From: Flavobacteriales bacterium UBA720
GTDB lineage: Bacteria; Bacteroidota; Bacteroidia; Flavobacteriales; Weeksellaceae
NCBI GenBank assembly: GCA_002297505.1
Contig: DBLQ01000012.1
Span: 83,862 to 147,861 of the forward strand
DNA: 64,000 nucleotides
Direction: 5' to 3'
The position numbers were made by a program, and so were the translations under genes. Shown piece after piece: positions 1 to 8,361 of this stretch. A model generated the notes under the pieces. That model was not told where the DNA came from. It saw only the letters and a program-made list of their open reading frames with translations, and did no database searches. The first letter of the stretch is position 1; each line of letters opens with the position of its first letter.

Positions 1-1
1 A

Positions 2-673
2 TTTAGAATCTGGGCTTCCCAAAGACTTAAAGAATATCTATTAGAAGGTGTAAGTATTAATACCAAAAGATTACAAGAATTAGAAAGGATCGTGAATATA
101 ATAGAAAGTGCTGAATCTACTGAGTTCAATCAACTTTCTGAAACTAAAGGACTGCTTAATATATTAAATAACTATACAAAAAGCTTTATTCTTCTTAATC
201 AATTTGATAGTTCTTCATTAGAACTTAATCATCTTGAGGAGAATATCACTTATGAAATTGATTACCCAGAGTCAATCTTAGCAATTGAGATTCTAAAAAA
301 AGACTTAATAAAAAAGAAAGAAGCATCTGAACTTTTTGGAAATCAAAAAGACAAAACTTTCGAAGGCATCCTGAAAAGTATTACCCAGACATTTGAAAGT
401 CAATATCTGTATCCAACCATTGAAGAACAAGCTTCTAATTTATTATACTTTATTATCAAAAATCATCCATTTTCTGATGGTAACAAAAGAATCGGGGCTT
501 TTATTTTCATTTGGTTTTTAGAAAAAAATAAACATCTTCTCAAGAAAAATGGAGAGAGAAAAATCAATGATAATGCTTTGACTGCATTAGCATTATTGAT
601 TGCTCAAAGTAATCCAAGCGATAAAGAATTAATGATAAGATTAATTTGTAATTTAATTACAAACAAAATATAA
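2..673 (+). CDS. RhuM family protein with C-terminal Fic/Doc domain, 5' end outside the window
   Basis: The reading frame is open to the left edge, so the N-terminus is missing; 223 residues are visible. The first visible residues ([16 protein letters not shown]) match the end of the RhuM virulence-protein domain, and a GTG at 92 is not a credible start because this conserved segment lies upstream of it. The C-terminal half carries a Fido motif, [11 protein letters not shown], coded near 466-498. The canonical Fic motif ends GNGR; GNKR is the arrangement of Doc-type proteins, which phosphorylate rather than AMPylate their target. RhuM-Fic fusions are common in Bacteroidota, often near defence or restriction genes, but the function is not established. 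The stop lies 2 bp before hemE, so the two may be cotranscribed. Confidence 0.8.
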   Translation, partial: FRIWASQRLKEYLLEGVSINTKRLQELERIVNIIESAESTEFNQLSETKGLLNILNNYTKSFILLNQFDSSSLELNHLEENITYEIDYPESILAIEILKKDLIKKKEASELFGNQKDKTFEGILKSITQTFESQYLYPTIEEQASNLLYFIIKNHPFSDGNKRIGAFIFIWFLEKNKHLLKKNGERKINDNALTALALLIAQSNPSDKELMIRLICNLITNKI

Positions 674-675
674 AA

Positions 676-1701
676 ATGATTAAAAACGACCTATATTTAA
701 AAGCACTTCGCGGAGAAACCGTGGAAAGACCGCCAGTTTGGATGATGAGACAAGCCGGAAGATACTTGCCGGAGTTCATCGCTTTGCGTGACAAATACGA
801 TTTTTTCACAAGATGTCAAACGCCGGAATTGGCTTCGGAAATCACGGTTCAGCCGATTAGAAGATTTCCTCTGGATGCGGCGATTTTGTTCTCCGATATT
901 TTGGTGGTTCCGCAAGCGATGGGCATCGATTTCAAAATGAAAGAATCCGTTGGGCCTTGGCTGGATGAACCTATCAGAACCGCTCAACAAGTTGATGATG
1001 TAATTGTTCCGGACGTGAACGACACTTTGGGTTACGTTTTTGACGCGATAGAAATGACTTTGGAAAAACTGGACAATGAGATTCCGCTGATTGGATTTGC
1101 CGGTTCGCCCTGGACAATTTTCTGTTATTGCATCGAAGGCAGAGGCTCGAAGGATTTCAATATTGCGAAATCATTTTGTTTTCTACAACCGGAAGCAGCG
1201 CACAAATTATTGCAGAAAATCACAGATACAACAATTGCTTACCTGAAAAGAAAAGTGGAGAAAGGCGTTTCTGCTGTTCAGGTTTTCGACAGTTGGGGCG
1301 GAATGCTTTCACCAGCGGATTATCAGGAATTTTCCTGGCCTTATATCAATCAGATTGTTGAAGCATTGGCGCCGTTGACACACGTTGTAGTTTTCGGGAA
1401 AGGCTGTTGGTTTGCGCTGGAGGAAATGACCAAATCCAAAGCTTCTGCCCTGGGTGTGGACTGGACCATTACGCCGGAAAACGCCAGAAAATTCACCAAT
1501 GATGCGGTGACCTTGCAGGGCAATTTTGATCCATCGAGACTGCATTCTACGCCGGAAACGATCAGGAGAATGGTTCACGAGATGATTAACCGTTTTGGAA
1601 AAGATCAATACATTGTCAATCTCGGACACGGGATTTTACCGAATATTCCTGTAGAAAATGCCGAAGCTTTTATAAAAGCAGTGGTAGAATGGAAACCATA
1701 A
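676..1701 (+). CDS. hemE: Uroporphyrinogen decarboxylase
   Basis: HemE removes the four acetate carboxyls of uroporphyrinogen III to give coproporphyrinogen III in cytosolic heme synthesis. The 341 residues are full length for the family. The N-terminal signature [15 protein letters not shown] (about residues 20-34) binds the substrate carboxylates, GFAGSPWT lies near residue 142, and the C-terminal LGHGILP motif is present. The ATG follows the RhuM-Fic stop by 2 bp with no Shine-Dalgarno sequence, which is normal for Bacteroidota. A strong hairpin terminator follows at once. Other heme genes are not in the window. Confidence 0.97.
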   Translation: MIKNDLYLKALRGETVERPPVWMMRQAGRYLPEFIALRDKYDFFTRCQTPELASEITVQPIRRFPLDAAILFSDILVVPQAMGIDFKMKESVGPWLDEPIRTAQQVDDVIVPDVNDTLGYVFDAIEMTLEKLDNEIPLIGFAGSPWTIFCYCIEGRGSKDFNIAKSFCFLQPEAAHKLLQKITDTTIAYLKRKVEKGVSAVQVFDSWGGMLSPADYQEFSWPYINQIVEALAPLTHVVVFGKGCWFALEEMTKSKASALGVDWTITPENARKFTNDAVTLQGNFDPSRLHSTPETIRRMVHEMINRFGKDQYIVNLGHGILPNIPVENAEAFIKAVVEWKP

Positions 1702-1705
1702 AATT

Positions 1706-1739
1706 AAAAAACCAGAGCTTTCGGCTCTGGTTTTTTTTT
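1706..1739. terminator. Bidirectional intrinsic terminator after hemE
   Basis: An 8-bp perfect stem (ACCAGAGC/GCTCTGGT, loop TTTCG) is flanked by an A run on the left and nine T on the right. It can end hemE transcripts rightward and the small secreted-protein gene leftward. Confidence 0.85.
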
Positions 1740-1740
1740 A

Positions 1741-2025
1741 CTATTCTGTTTGTACCGGCGCCGGCTGCATGGGTTTTGTAGCCTCGTCGTTAATGCCGTC
1801 CCGCTGCTGTTTCATCAGATCGCTGGTGGCTTCATTTTTTATTTTAGCTTTTTCGGCAGAATCTACGGATTTTGCATCCGACGCTTTCACCGTTTCTGAA
1901 GATTTTTGATTCATCTTCTTCATCTTCTTCTCAGACTTGATCTTTGCCGTATCCTGAGTTGTTACCTGCGCTGTCAGAAACATAGTTCCGAAAATCATCA
2001 TTGCGCCTGTGAGTACCTTTTTCAT
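1741..2025 (-). CDS. Small secreted hypothetical protein, Lys/Ser-rich
   Basis: A 94-residue protein beginning MKKVLTGAMMIFGTMFLTAQ, a good Sec signal peptide with likely cleavage at about residue 20. An in-frame ATG 11 codons upstream would put the signal peptide inside the protein, so the ATG at 2025 is preferred. The mature part is a charged, low-complexity stretch of Lys, Ser, Asp and Glu ending in PMQPAPVQTE, without recognisable domain. It resembles its neighbour at 2113-2496 in leader, size and composition. A TAnnTTTG box (TAACTTTG, 2064-2071) lies upstream. Function unknown. Confidence 0.75.
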   Translation of the reverse strand: MKKVLTGAMMIFGTMFLTAQVTTQDTAKIKSEKKMKKMNQKSSETVKASDAKSVDSAEKAKIKNEATSDLMKQQRDGINDEATKPMQPAPVQTE

Positions 2026-2063
2026 AACAATTGATTTTAAATTAATTACAAAATCCATCCTAT

Positions 2064-2071
2064 CAAAGTTA
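2064..2071 (-). promoter_or_regulatory. Bacteroidota -7 box, small secreted-protein gene
   Basis: On the minus strand TAACTTTG matches TAnnTTTG and lies 38 bp upstream of the ATG at 2025. No matching -33 TTTG was found. Confidence 0.45.
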
Positions 2072-2112
2072 AAATCAATGGAATCTAATTTTTACATCAG
2101 ATTCCATTCATC

Positions 2113-2496
2113 TTATCGTGTAGGATTCGGATTTGTAGGACTTGTAGGACCTAGTGGCTGTTGCGGGTTGGTAGGCATCGTCGTATTAGGATTTTGCAAC
2201 GTTCCGTTGTTTGGCAATGTTGTGCCTGGCGTTTGCATGGTTCCGTTACTCGGCAAAGTCTGGTTCTGTCTCACGCGGTCTGCGTTGTTCTGCATTTTCT
2301 GAGTATTATTCATTGTAGCAGTGTCTACGGTTCTGTTCATTCCGTTGGGCTGAACAGAAGTGTCCATTTTCATTTCGGTGCTGTTGGCACGCTTGGAATC
2401 CATTTTTTTGGTGGCATCTTTTTTCTGTGTCGTTTGGGCCGACATGAACAGCGTTCCAAGTAAAACGAATGCTGTGGTTGCGATTAACTTTTTCAT
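2113..2496 (-). CDS. Small secreted hypothetical protein, Asn/Thr/Pro-rich
   Basis: A 127-residue protein with a clear signal peptide (MKKLIATTAFVLLGTLFMSAQ) followed by a disordered Asn/Thr/Met/Pro/Gln-rich tail with repeating units such as NGTMQTPGTTLP and NGTLQNPNTTMP. No catalytic domain is visible. Together with the gene at 1741 it forms a tandem pair of similar exported proteins, probably from duplication. The proline- and threonine-rich tail could act as a surface or periplasmic spacer; that is a guess. Confidence 0.75.
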   Translation of the reverse strand: MKKLIATTAFVLLGTLFMSAQTTQKKDATKKMDSKRANSTEMKMDTSVQPNGMNRTVDTATMNNTQKMQNNADRVRQNQTLPSNGTMQTPGTTLPNNGTLQNPNTTMPTNPQQPLGPTSPTNPNPTR

Positions 2497-2592
2497 AATA
2501 TTATTATTTAGTGTTGATTATCAAGACCAAACATCAAACCAATATTATGTTAAATTGCTAATTTCTAAGAATTTTGGAAAACTTTGTGACCA

Positions 2593-3081
2593 TCACTTCT
2601 CCAATAAATTTCTCATTTTCTCTACAAAAACGTAAGCTGCAGGGCAAATGAGCGTGTTTTTGAGCGTCAGATTATTGATCTGATAAATTTTCTTCCTGTC
2701 TGTATGCGGATATTCCCGGCATGCTTTCGGACGGACTTCGTAAATGGAGCAGGTATTGTCATCGTTCAGGAAAAAACAGGGTAAGTTCTGCAGCACTTTA
2801 TCATGATCTTCATCCACTCTCAGAAATCTGGCTTCAAAGTCAGCAGGTTTCATTCTCAGATGTTTGGAGATTCTCTCGATATCTTTTTCGGTGTAGAGTG
2901 GCCCGGCAGTTTTGCAGCAATTGGCACAGCGCAAGCAGTCGATCTCGCTAAAGGTTTCCTCATGTTTTTCTACCACCAGATAATCCAGATTTTTCGGTGG
3001 TTTTTTCTTCAGACCATCCAGAAATTTTTTATGTTCTTTCTGTTTCTGCTGCGCTTGCTTTTTATAGAAATCGAGATCCAT
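2593..3081 (-). CDS. YkgJ family cysteine cluster protein
   Basis: A 162-residue cytosolic protein with the UPF0153/YkgJ cysteine pattern: CLRCANCCK (about residues 50-58), CFFL, CSIYEVRPKACREYP (about 111-125) and a final CPAA. The cysteines are thought to bind a metal or Fe-S cluster. The N-terminal 30 residues are Lys/Gln-rich and helical. The biochemical role of the family is not established. It is transcribed alone; the kir gene upstream ends about 96 bp away. Confidence 0.88.
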   Translation of the reverse strand: MDLDFYKKQAQQKQKEHKKFLDGLKKKPPKNLDYLVVEKHEETFSEIDCLRCANCCKTAGPLYTEKDIERISKHLRMKPADFEARFLRVDEDHDKVLQNLPCFFLNDDNTCSIYEVRPKACREYPHTDRKKIYQINNLTLKNTLICPAAYVFVEKMRNLLEK

Positions 3082-3176
3082 GGTGTAAAATTAATGGTTT
3101 TTTGCGAAAGCTAAAGTTATTCAATCATCAAGGGCATTATCTAAAAACCCCGTCGCTAAAAAGCAATGATTGCAAA

Positions 3177-4123
3177 TTACGATTTCAGGCTGACGCGCTC
3201 ATAAGTATTAATCGCATCCAGGTTGAGCACAGTAACGGTATTGGCTTTATCTGGTTGATACATCTTGACAAATTTAGCACCGTATACAATCTCGTCCGAA
3301 GTGTAGCTCGTTCTCTGGAAAACCTCACTGGAAAAACACTATCAAATGCTTTGACATGTGCAATGATCTCAATATCGGTATGTTCCAAATCCTCTTGCGT
3401 AAGACCATAAAAAGGTGAACTCTCATCAATCTGATGAACCACGGTCCAGCTCAGGATCAGGGATGTGATGCTGTGCAGTTCCAGTTTCAGGTTGTAAAAA
3501 GAACTTTTGGGTTCGCCATTTTCAATGGTTTCAAAAGTGGCCAGTACCGTGACGGAAGCATTGGTGAGCGATGTGTTTTTGAAAGGTGCCATTCTGAACA
3601 TCAGTGCAGTTTTATCCTTGTAGGGCGCTATCAGTGCATTGCCACTGAAACTGAGAAAGGCACGCGGCCTGGAAAATCTACCGTAAAACAAACCGGTAGC
3701 GATGGCAAAAGCGAGCAAACCGAGAAAGGCCTCAAACGTTGCAACCAAACTCGCCATAAAACCTACCGGCGCTATTCTTCCGTAGCCCACCGTTGTAAAA
3801 GTCTGCGAACTGAAGAAGAAAACATCTGTAAACTCATTCAGCGGGTCACTTTGGTCAATGCCTGTGAGATGTTCTATCCCAATGGAATAGTAGACAATGG
3901 CGAAAAACAGGTTGACCACGATATACACCGCCACCAGAAGTCCGATAAACTGCCATCTTTTAAGATCCAGCATGGTATGGTACCAGCTGTAACGGTTCAG
4001 GATGTTGATCCCTTTTTTCCGGATGTTGGGCTGTCCGTCCTTATTGATAAATCTGCCGGAAAAATTATCGCCGTAACCGGTATCTTTGGTTGATTTTAAT
4101 CTGGAAAAACTGAGTTTTGACAT
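3177..4123 (-). pseudogene. Inward-rectifier (KirBac-like) potassium channel, frameshifted near the C-terminus
   Basis: The N-terminal part shows the Kir fold: a slide-helix region, TM1 near residues 57-80, selectivity filter TVGYG (111-115), TM2 near 122-148, then the cytosolic immunoglobulin-like rectification domain. After residue 270 or so the open frame turns to unrelated sequence and stops at 3185. Adding one base to the A5 run at 3332-3336 (T5 in the coding strand) restores a typical Kir ending with SYTSDEIVYGAKF, then NLDAINTYERVSLKS and a stop at 3177-3179, giving 315 residues. KirBac1.1 has the similar SYSCDEIIWG segment. It is either a sequencing or assembly slip in a homopolymer or a recent inactivation. 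Confidence 0.85.
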
Positions 4124-4128
4124 AATCG

Positions 4129-4136
4129 CAAATTTA
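4129..4136 (-). promoter_or_regulatory. Bacteroidota -7 box for the Kir gene
   Basis: TAAATTTG on the minus strand, a perfect TAnnTTTG match, lies only 5 nt before the kir ATG. Transcription would begin at or next to the start codon, so the mRNA is probably leaderless. Confidence 0.6.
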
Positions 4137-4151
4137 CATTTTAAATTGACT

Positions 4152-4159
4152 TAATTTTG
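4152..4159 (+). promoter_or_regulatory. Bacteroidota -7 box for the truncated hemoglobin gene
   Basis: TAATTTTG matches TAnnTTTG and is 4 nt before the ATG at 4164, again predicting a leaderless message. It stands back-to-back with the kir promoter in a 40-bp divergent intergenic region. Confidence 0.6.
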
Positions 4160-4163
4160 TACC

Positions 4164-4547
4164 ATGCAAGACATTGAAACCAGGAAAGACGTAGAATTTC
4201 TAGTCGGCACGTTTTATCAGGCGGTTATCCGCGATGATATGATCGGTTTTTTCTTCACGGATATTGCCAGAATAGACCTTAGCCAGCATCTGCCGAAAAT
4301 GTATAATTTCTGGGAAAGCATCCTGCTGGGAAATCCTGTTTATGAAGGTAATCCGATGCGTGTCCACTTCCCGATCAATGACGTTGTAGCGCTGGAAGAC
4401 AAGCACTTCAACCGCTGGCTGCAGATCTGGGAGAAAACCGTACACGACCACTTTGAAGGTCATAATGCTGAAACTGCTATCACGCGTGCGCTGAACATTG
4501 CACGGATCATGAGCTATAAAATGCAGAACGCGAGAAATCACGGGTAA
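4164..4547 (+). CDS. Group III truncated hemoglobin
   Basis: A 127-residue globin with the group III pattern: an early FYQAVIRDDMIGFFF segment, HLPKMYNFWESILLG (about 42-56), and HFPIN and HFNRWLQIW near residues 68-88 with the conserved His and Trp of the heme pocket. Such globins bind O2, NO or CO with high affinity and are linked to NO or peroxide handling (as in Campylobacter Ctb); the ligand here is unknown. It is divergent from the potassium channel gene and has its own promoter 4 bp upstream. Confidence 0.93.
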   Translation: MQDIETRKDVEFLVGTFYQAVIRDDMIGFFFTDIARIDLSQHLPKMYNFWESILLGNPVYEGNPMRVHFPINDVVALEDKHFNRWLQIWEKTVHDHFEGHNAETAITRALNIARIMSYKMQNARNHG

Positions 4548-4573
4548 AACGGTACGGAACCTGGAACATCTCT

Positions 4574-4693
4574 GCAGCCCGGCCTGAGTGGAGCTCTTTT
4601 TCTGTTATTGCGATGCCGCCGAGATTTTCTTGTGACCTAAACTTCGTCGCAATAACAGAAAAAAGCGGGAACGGAGGACGGAAATAGCTGCCC
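4574..4693. repeat. Intergenic palindromic repeat, copy A
   Basis: Left arm GCAGCCCGGCCTGAGTGGAG continues into CTC and a T run; the right arm begins AGCGGGAACGGAGGACGGAA and ends AGCTGCCC (4686-4693). Between them lies an inverted repeat of about 17 bp (CTTTTTCTGTTATTGCGA from 4596 against its complement ending near 4665), enclosing a loop of about 35 nt. The arms are nearly identical to copy B at 32105, but the centre is unrelated. It fills the gap after the hemoglobin gene. The mirror motif CCCTAAAAATTAGGG adjoins at 4691-4705. Confidence 0.8.
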
Positions 4694-4746
4694 TAAAAAT
4701 TAGGGTAAATCGCCACGGGACGCTGTCTGAAGCTTAGATTACAAGC

Positions 4747-5085
4747 TTAGAGATGGCGCAACTGGCAATCGATCCAGTCCGTGAGCATGTGAAAAAGCAA
4801 GCCGACGCCCATCATTCTCGGAATACGTCTGAAAAACAACAGCAGAACATACACACCCATGGCCCAATAGGTGTGAAGCGGATGAAAATTGATGCTGCAG
4901 CGGTCCGGCGCAAAAATGGGCGTGCTGAGCAGATGATCGGCATCTACAAGCATGGTCGCCAGCATCACAAAATAGGCTTGTTTCCAATTTTTCCTGAAAA
5001 ACACATAGGCTAAAATGACCGGAAAGCAAAAGTGCAACCCGTAATGGATGATATTCTGGAGTGAAAAAACGTCGGAAAAAGTCAT
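4747..5085 (-). CDS. DUF6122 family membrane protein
   Basis: A 112-residue integral membrane protein with three or four hydrophobic segments (about 14-30, 36-50, 73-86, 92-104). The motifs DADHLLS (about 48-54), FHPLHTYWAM and HMLTDWIDC carry several His and Asp residues and recall metal-dependent membrane hydrolases of the YdjM type, though the match is inferred. It starts 4 bp after the stop of the DUF4836-like gene at 5090-6310 and so is the likely last gene of that operon. Function not known. Confidence 0.8.
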   Translation of the reverse strand: MTFSDVFSLQNIIHYGLHFCFPVILAYVFFRKNWKQAYFVMLATMLVDADHLLSTPIFAPDRCSINFHPLHTYWAMGVYVLLLFFRRIPRMMGVGLLFHMLTDWIDCQLRHL

Positions 5086-5089
5086 GAAA

Positions 5090-6310
5090 TCAGCGTAATA
5101 TGAGCGGTGTCTGGCTATTTTTGAATTTTAGTTTTAAGGTGTAATAATCTGCGCCATTGCCGTAGTAAAGATAATCCAAATCCTTTACTGTAGCAGCTGC
5201 AGATCTTGAAAAAGAGCCAACGAGCCCTGTCAGAAGGCTGCTGTTTCTCAGAAACAGATAGTTTGCTGATGGTTCCGAGACTGGCTGAACCGACTTCCCT
5301 ACCGACGTTACAATTATTTGACTGCTTGTGATTTCTGTACTGTTGGGCTGAAACGGAATGGCCGTGAATTGATTCTGCGGATTGATCCATTGTATTTTTT
5401 TGAAATAGGTCTGCAATAACAGCGGATCTTCGGACATGAAACTGATCCGATAATTGGGCTTTACCAGTTTCTGGTAACGCACTGTTTCCACCTCATTAAA
5501 ATTCTCATCATAGCTGTAGGTCACCACTTTATCATTCACTTCTTCCAGTGTGCTGCCTCCGGATACGGCGTTGATCTTAACAGAATCAGGAATGTTTTGA
5601 TTTAATATTTTCGCAGCGATCTTCACATTTTTTTCATCAAGCCGGAACTGGAGGAAAGGGACATTTTGAAATTTTTCGATTTTGGCAGATGACAGATCAT
5701 TCACGGTTTTACTTTTGATTTCCAAACTGTTATCCTGAATATAAATTCCGAATTTATGGATTTTCCCTGGTCCAAAATAAGAAAGGCTCGCAACGGAATT
5801 GTTGATTAAATTATTGGCAAACAAGGTCTGCATTTTCGATTTTAGAATCCACTCGCCTTTAATATCAAATTCGGAATTCGAAAATCCGAAAATGCATCTG
5901 GCATCAGAAACTTTAACTGAAATTTCGTCTTTCTTATAAACGTTCTTTTGAATTGTTTTAAAACCATTTTCTGTAAGGAAACGGACAAGTGCCGGACGAT
6001 CTTTCACCTTCAACACGCAATACCATTGGGCAAAGCTGGTATCTTTCAGATGAAAAATCTGGATAAAATCCGGAATCTCGACACCGGCCCTCTTGAGTTG
6101 AATCTTCTGTCCCCGCTTTCTGAACCATTGGGAAGGATGCTTCAGCCAGGAAAAAATATATTGTTCTTTAACTTCTTTGACATCAATCAAAATCAAGGCA
6201 TCGGTTCCATAAGGGACCATTTTCAGATCTCTGTCTTTGAGTGACCAGAAAAAATAGCCGGCACCGACTGCCGCAATGACAAGCATCGCAATTAAGATCC
6301 TTATTTTCAT
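5090..6310 (-). CDS. DUF4836-like envelope protein, membrane-anchored paralog
   Basis: A 406-residue protein with one N-terminal membrane segment (about residues 4-22) and a large non-cytoplasmic domain. Its middle, VVTYSYDENFNEVETVRYQK, parallels VEYTDYEYDENYNSKEVKKL in the product at 6311-7081, and its start (VPYGTDALILIDVKEVKE) parallels VPANVIFYMEVNTKQLN in the product at 7097-8344. It is thus a full-length paralog of the split neighbour but lacks the coiled-coil insert. The ATG at 6310 abuts the upstream stop exactly, indicating cotranscription. The DUF4836 link is by resemblance only; no enzymatic motif is visible. Confidence 0.8.
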   Translation of the reverse strand: MKIRILIAMLVIAAVGAGYFFWSLKDRDLKMVPYGTDALILIDVKEVKEQYIFSWLKHPSQWFRKRGQKIQLKRAGVEIPDFIQIFHLKDTSFAQWYCVLKVKDRPALVRFLTENGFKTIQKNVYKKDEISVKVSDARCIFGFSNSEFDIKGEWILKSKMQTLFANNLINNSVASLSYFGPGKIHKFGIYIQDNSLEIKSKTVNDLSSAKIEKFQNVPFLQFRLDEKNVKIAAKILNQNIPDSVKINAVSGGSTLEEVNDKVVTYSYDENFNEVETVRYQKLVKPNYRISFMSEDPLLLQTYFKKIQWINPQNQFTAIPFQPNSTEITSSQIIVTSVGKSVQPVSEPSANYLFLRNSSLLTGLVGSFSRSAAATVKDLDYLYYGNGADYYTLKLKFKNSQTPLILR

Positions 6311-7081
6311 CTACAAAGCGACGGTTTTTGCGGCGTTCATTTTCATTACATCACGGCAAACATCAAAGAAATACATCAGGCTATTCGCAGATGACGTAGG
6401 CGTGGTGTAAATAATTTCGGTTTCGATGCTTCCGTTTTTCGGCTCAGATCTGAATTCCAGATCGCCCATATTCTTTCTGAGGAAGTCCAAAGAATCCTTT
6501 TTCAGACTGGTTTTGAACTCCTGTTCCAGACCATTCAGGAAGCGCCGCATATCCAGCCTGCCGGACAATGGATATCTGGCGGCATCTTTGGCAAGTTTTT
6601 CCGTGACTGAAGACTGCTTTTGCGCCAAGAGATTGGAAGGTGAGGTGGTGAGCAATACCATTCCATCCTTCACGGTGAAGCACAGCTGATCAAAAAAGAC
6701 ATTACTCTTGGCATCGTCCCGGAAAAAATAGAGGTCGCCATTCTTCACAAACTTCTGCGCCAATTCTTTTCGTGAAGTGAGGACGTCAAAGACCTTTTTC
6801 CAGTACTTTTCATTTTCCGTAGCAAAAGCGAACGTAAAATCCGGCGTCACCACATCTTTTAATTTTTTGACTTCCTTGCTGTTATAATTTTCGTCATATT
6901 CATAATCGGTGTATTCTACTTTTTTGCTGCTCAGTTCGTTAAGCACAAAAATGCCGTTGCCCGGGGCGATCTCTGCAATTGCCTTCTCGTCCAGCGCAAT
7001 CTTCACCGTTTCCAGCACCAGTTCCAGCTCTTTTTGATAATTGGTTTGATCTGCAGACCGATTGCTGAATAAACTGTACAT
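6311..7081 (-). CDS. C-terminal half of a DUF4836-like secreted protein, separated by an in-frame stop
   Basis: These 256 residues have no signal peptide although all relatives nearby are exported. The frame is the same as that of 7097-8344: reading through the TAA at 7097-7099 gives ALNLDG-stop-KYFDLMYSLFSN with no frame change. The paralog at 5090-6310 covers both halves in one protein, so this is best read as the distal part of one interrupted gene. As it stands, translation from ATG 7081 would give a cytosolic fragment. It carries the YDENYN and PDFTFAFATENEKYW segments shared with the paralog. Confidence 0.7.
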   Translation of the reverse strand: MYSLFSNRSADQTNYQKELELVLETVKIALDEKAIAEIAPGNGIFVLNELSSKKVEYTDYEYDENYNSKEVKKLKDVVTPDFTFAFATENEKYWKKVFDVLTSRKELAQKFVKNGDLYFFRDDAKSNVFFDQLCFTVKDGMVLLTTSPSNLLAQKQSSVTEKLAKDAARYPLSGRLDMRRFLNGLEQEFKTSLKKDSLDFLRKNMGDLEFRSEPKNGSIETEIIYTTPTSSANSLMYFFDVCRDVMKMNAAKTVAL

Positions 7082-7096
7082 CAGATCAAAATATTT

Positions 7097-8344
7097 TTAA
7101 CCATCCAGATTCAGGGCATAATAACCGATGCTATTATCTTGGATGAGCGCCGTGAGTTTCCTATTCTTTTTACCTCTGTAAACCGCCGACACATGATTTT
7201 GAATATCTGCATCTTTATGCTGATAATTGCTTACCAGGCGAACTTTGCTCTTCTCAAAATAAAGATTATAAAAGGTGTTCGAGTCATAAAAATTCTGGAG
7301 TAATCCGGACAATTTCCGCGGACCAAGCATTTTTTTATAAACGCCATTTTGAAAAATTTCGGAAGAATTGAGGTACGCAAAAACATCGGCTTTATCATCT
7401 TTAAAGTTGATGAGCGCTTTCGGGATGTCGAATTCGCCCGACGTATCGAAGTAGCGGTCAAAATCCAGCTCGGCCAGTGATCGGACAATTTTGAAATCTT
7501 CAGCTTTGATGGAGTCGAGCTTTTTCTGGTAGGCCGCGTCCTCGGCTTCTTCGTCATATTCTTCGGTTGGTTTCGCAGACGCCACTTCATCGGTTTCCGT
7601 AGCTTCGGTTTTCTGATCTTCTGGGTAGCGGTGGTGTTTTTCAAGATACTTTATATCCTTCTGCAGTTGAGCGATGGTCTGCTGATGTTCCTTGATGTCA
7701 TCTTTCTGATATTGGATTTCGTCTTTCAGGTATTGGATTTCGTCCTTGTAATTGAAAGGCTTTGCAGTATCGCTCCATGTTGAATCCATCGCCACAATCG
7801 AATCGGAAGCTATGGTAACAGAATCCATAGCCACCGCGATGCTGTCCTGGTCATACCATGGCTCTACCTTCAAGGTCTTGGTGTAAGAAATGAGCGTCAT
7901 CACCGCTTTCTTATCATTCCACGCCACGAAGGATTCGTCATTCAGATGGACATAGGAATAATTGTTCTTTTTTGTCACTTCCAAATCCTTCTTGGCAGAG
8001 GTGTTGAGAAAATCCAAAAATTTTCCCGGGTCATCCAAAGCCAGATGTGCGGTGTAAGTTTTTACCGTATCGTTGAAAGTCGCGTAGTGGTATTGTCTAA
8101 GAACCTTGCTGACGCCGGTGTCAGAGAAGTCTTTCCAAGTCGGCTTTTCAACTTCATTCTTGTTAAGATCCTGAAGAATTGGATTCAATATCTGCCAGTC
8201 GGCCTTGTCGTTCAGCTGCTTTGTGTTGACTTCCATGTAGAAAATTACATTTGCCGGAACCTGGATCTTTTTCTGTGCCATTAGAAAAGTGGACATCAGT
8301 AAAAACAAAAGGACAACGATGGATTTTAGCGTATTGGTTTTCAT
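7097..8344 (-). CDS. N-terminal half of a DUF4836-like secreted protein with coiled-coil insert
   Basis: A 415-residue product with a signal peptide (MKTNTLKSIVVLLFLLMSTF, cleavage near LMAQ). A strongly heptad-like stretch (EIQYLKDEIQYQKDDIKEHQ and onward, about residues 200-240) predicts a coiled coil, followed by an acidic linker (about 245-275). The domain continues to NSIGYYALNLDG and then TAA. Joined to 6311-7081 the protein would be 677 residues. A single G-to-T change in a GAA codon would explain the stop. It lies 17 bp after the lipoprotein gene at 8362-9033, probably the same operon. Confidence 0.78.
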   Translation of the reverse strand: MKTNTLKSIVVLLFLLMSTFLMAQKKIQVPANVIFYMEVNTKQLNDKADWQILNPILQDLNKNEVEKPTWKDFSDTGVSKVLRQYHYATFNDTVKTYTAHLALDDPGKFLDFLNTSAKKDLEVTKKNNYSYVHLNDESFVAWNDKKAVMTLISYTKTLKVEPWYDQDSIAVAMDSVTIASDSIVAMDSTWSDTAKPFNYKDEIQYLKDEIQYQKDDIKEHQQTIAQLQKDIKYLEKHHRYPEDQKTEATETDEVASAKPTEEYDEEAEDAAYQKKLDSIKAEDFKIVRSLAELDFDRYFDTSGEFDIPKALINFKDDKADVFAYLNSSEIFQNGVYKKMLGPRKLSGLLQNFYDSNTFYNLYFEKSKVRLVSNYQHKDADIQNHVSAVYRGKKNRKLTALIQDNSIGYYALNLDG

Positions 8345-8361
8345 AAAGTTATGATCGTTTT

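Noticed and set aside
3332..3336. Programmed frameshift in the Kir gene
   Set aside because: The run is only five A and lacks a slippery heptamer with a stimulatory structure; an assembly slip or mutation is simpler.
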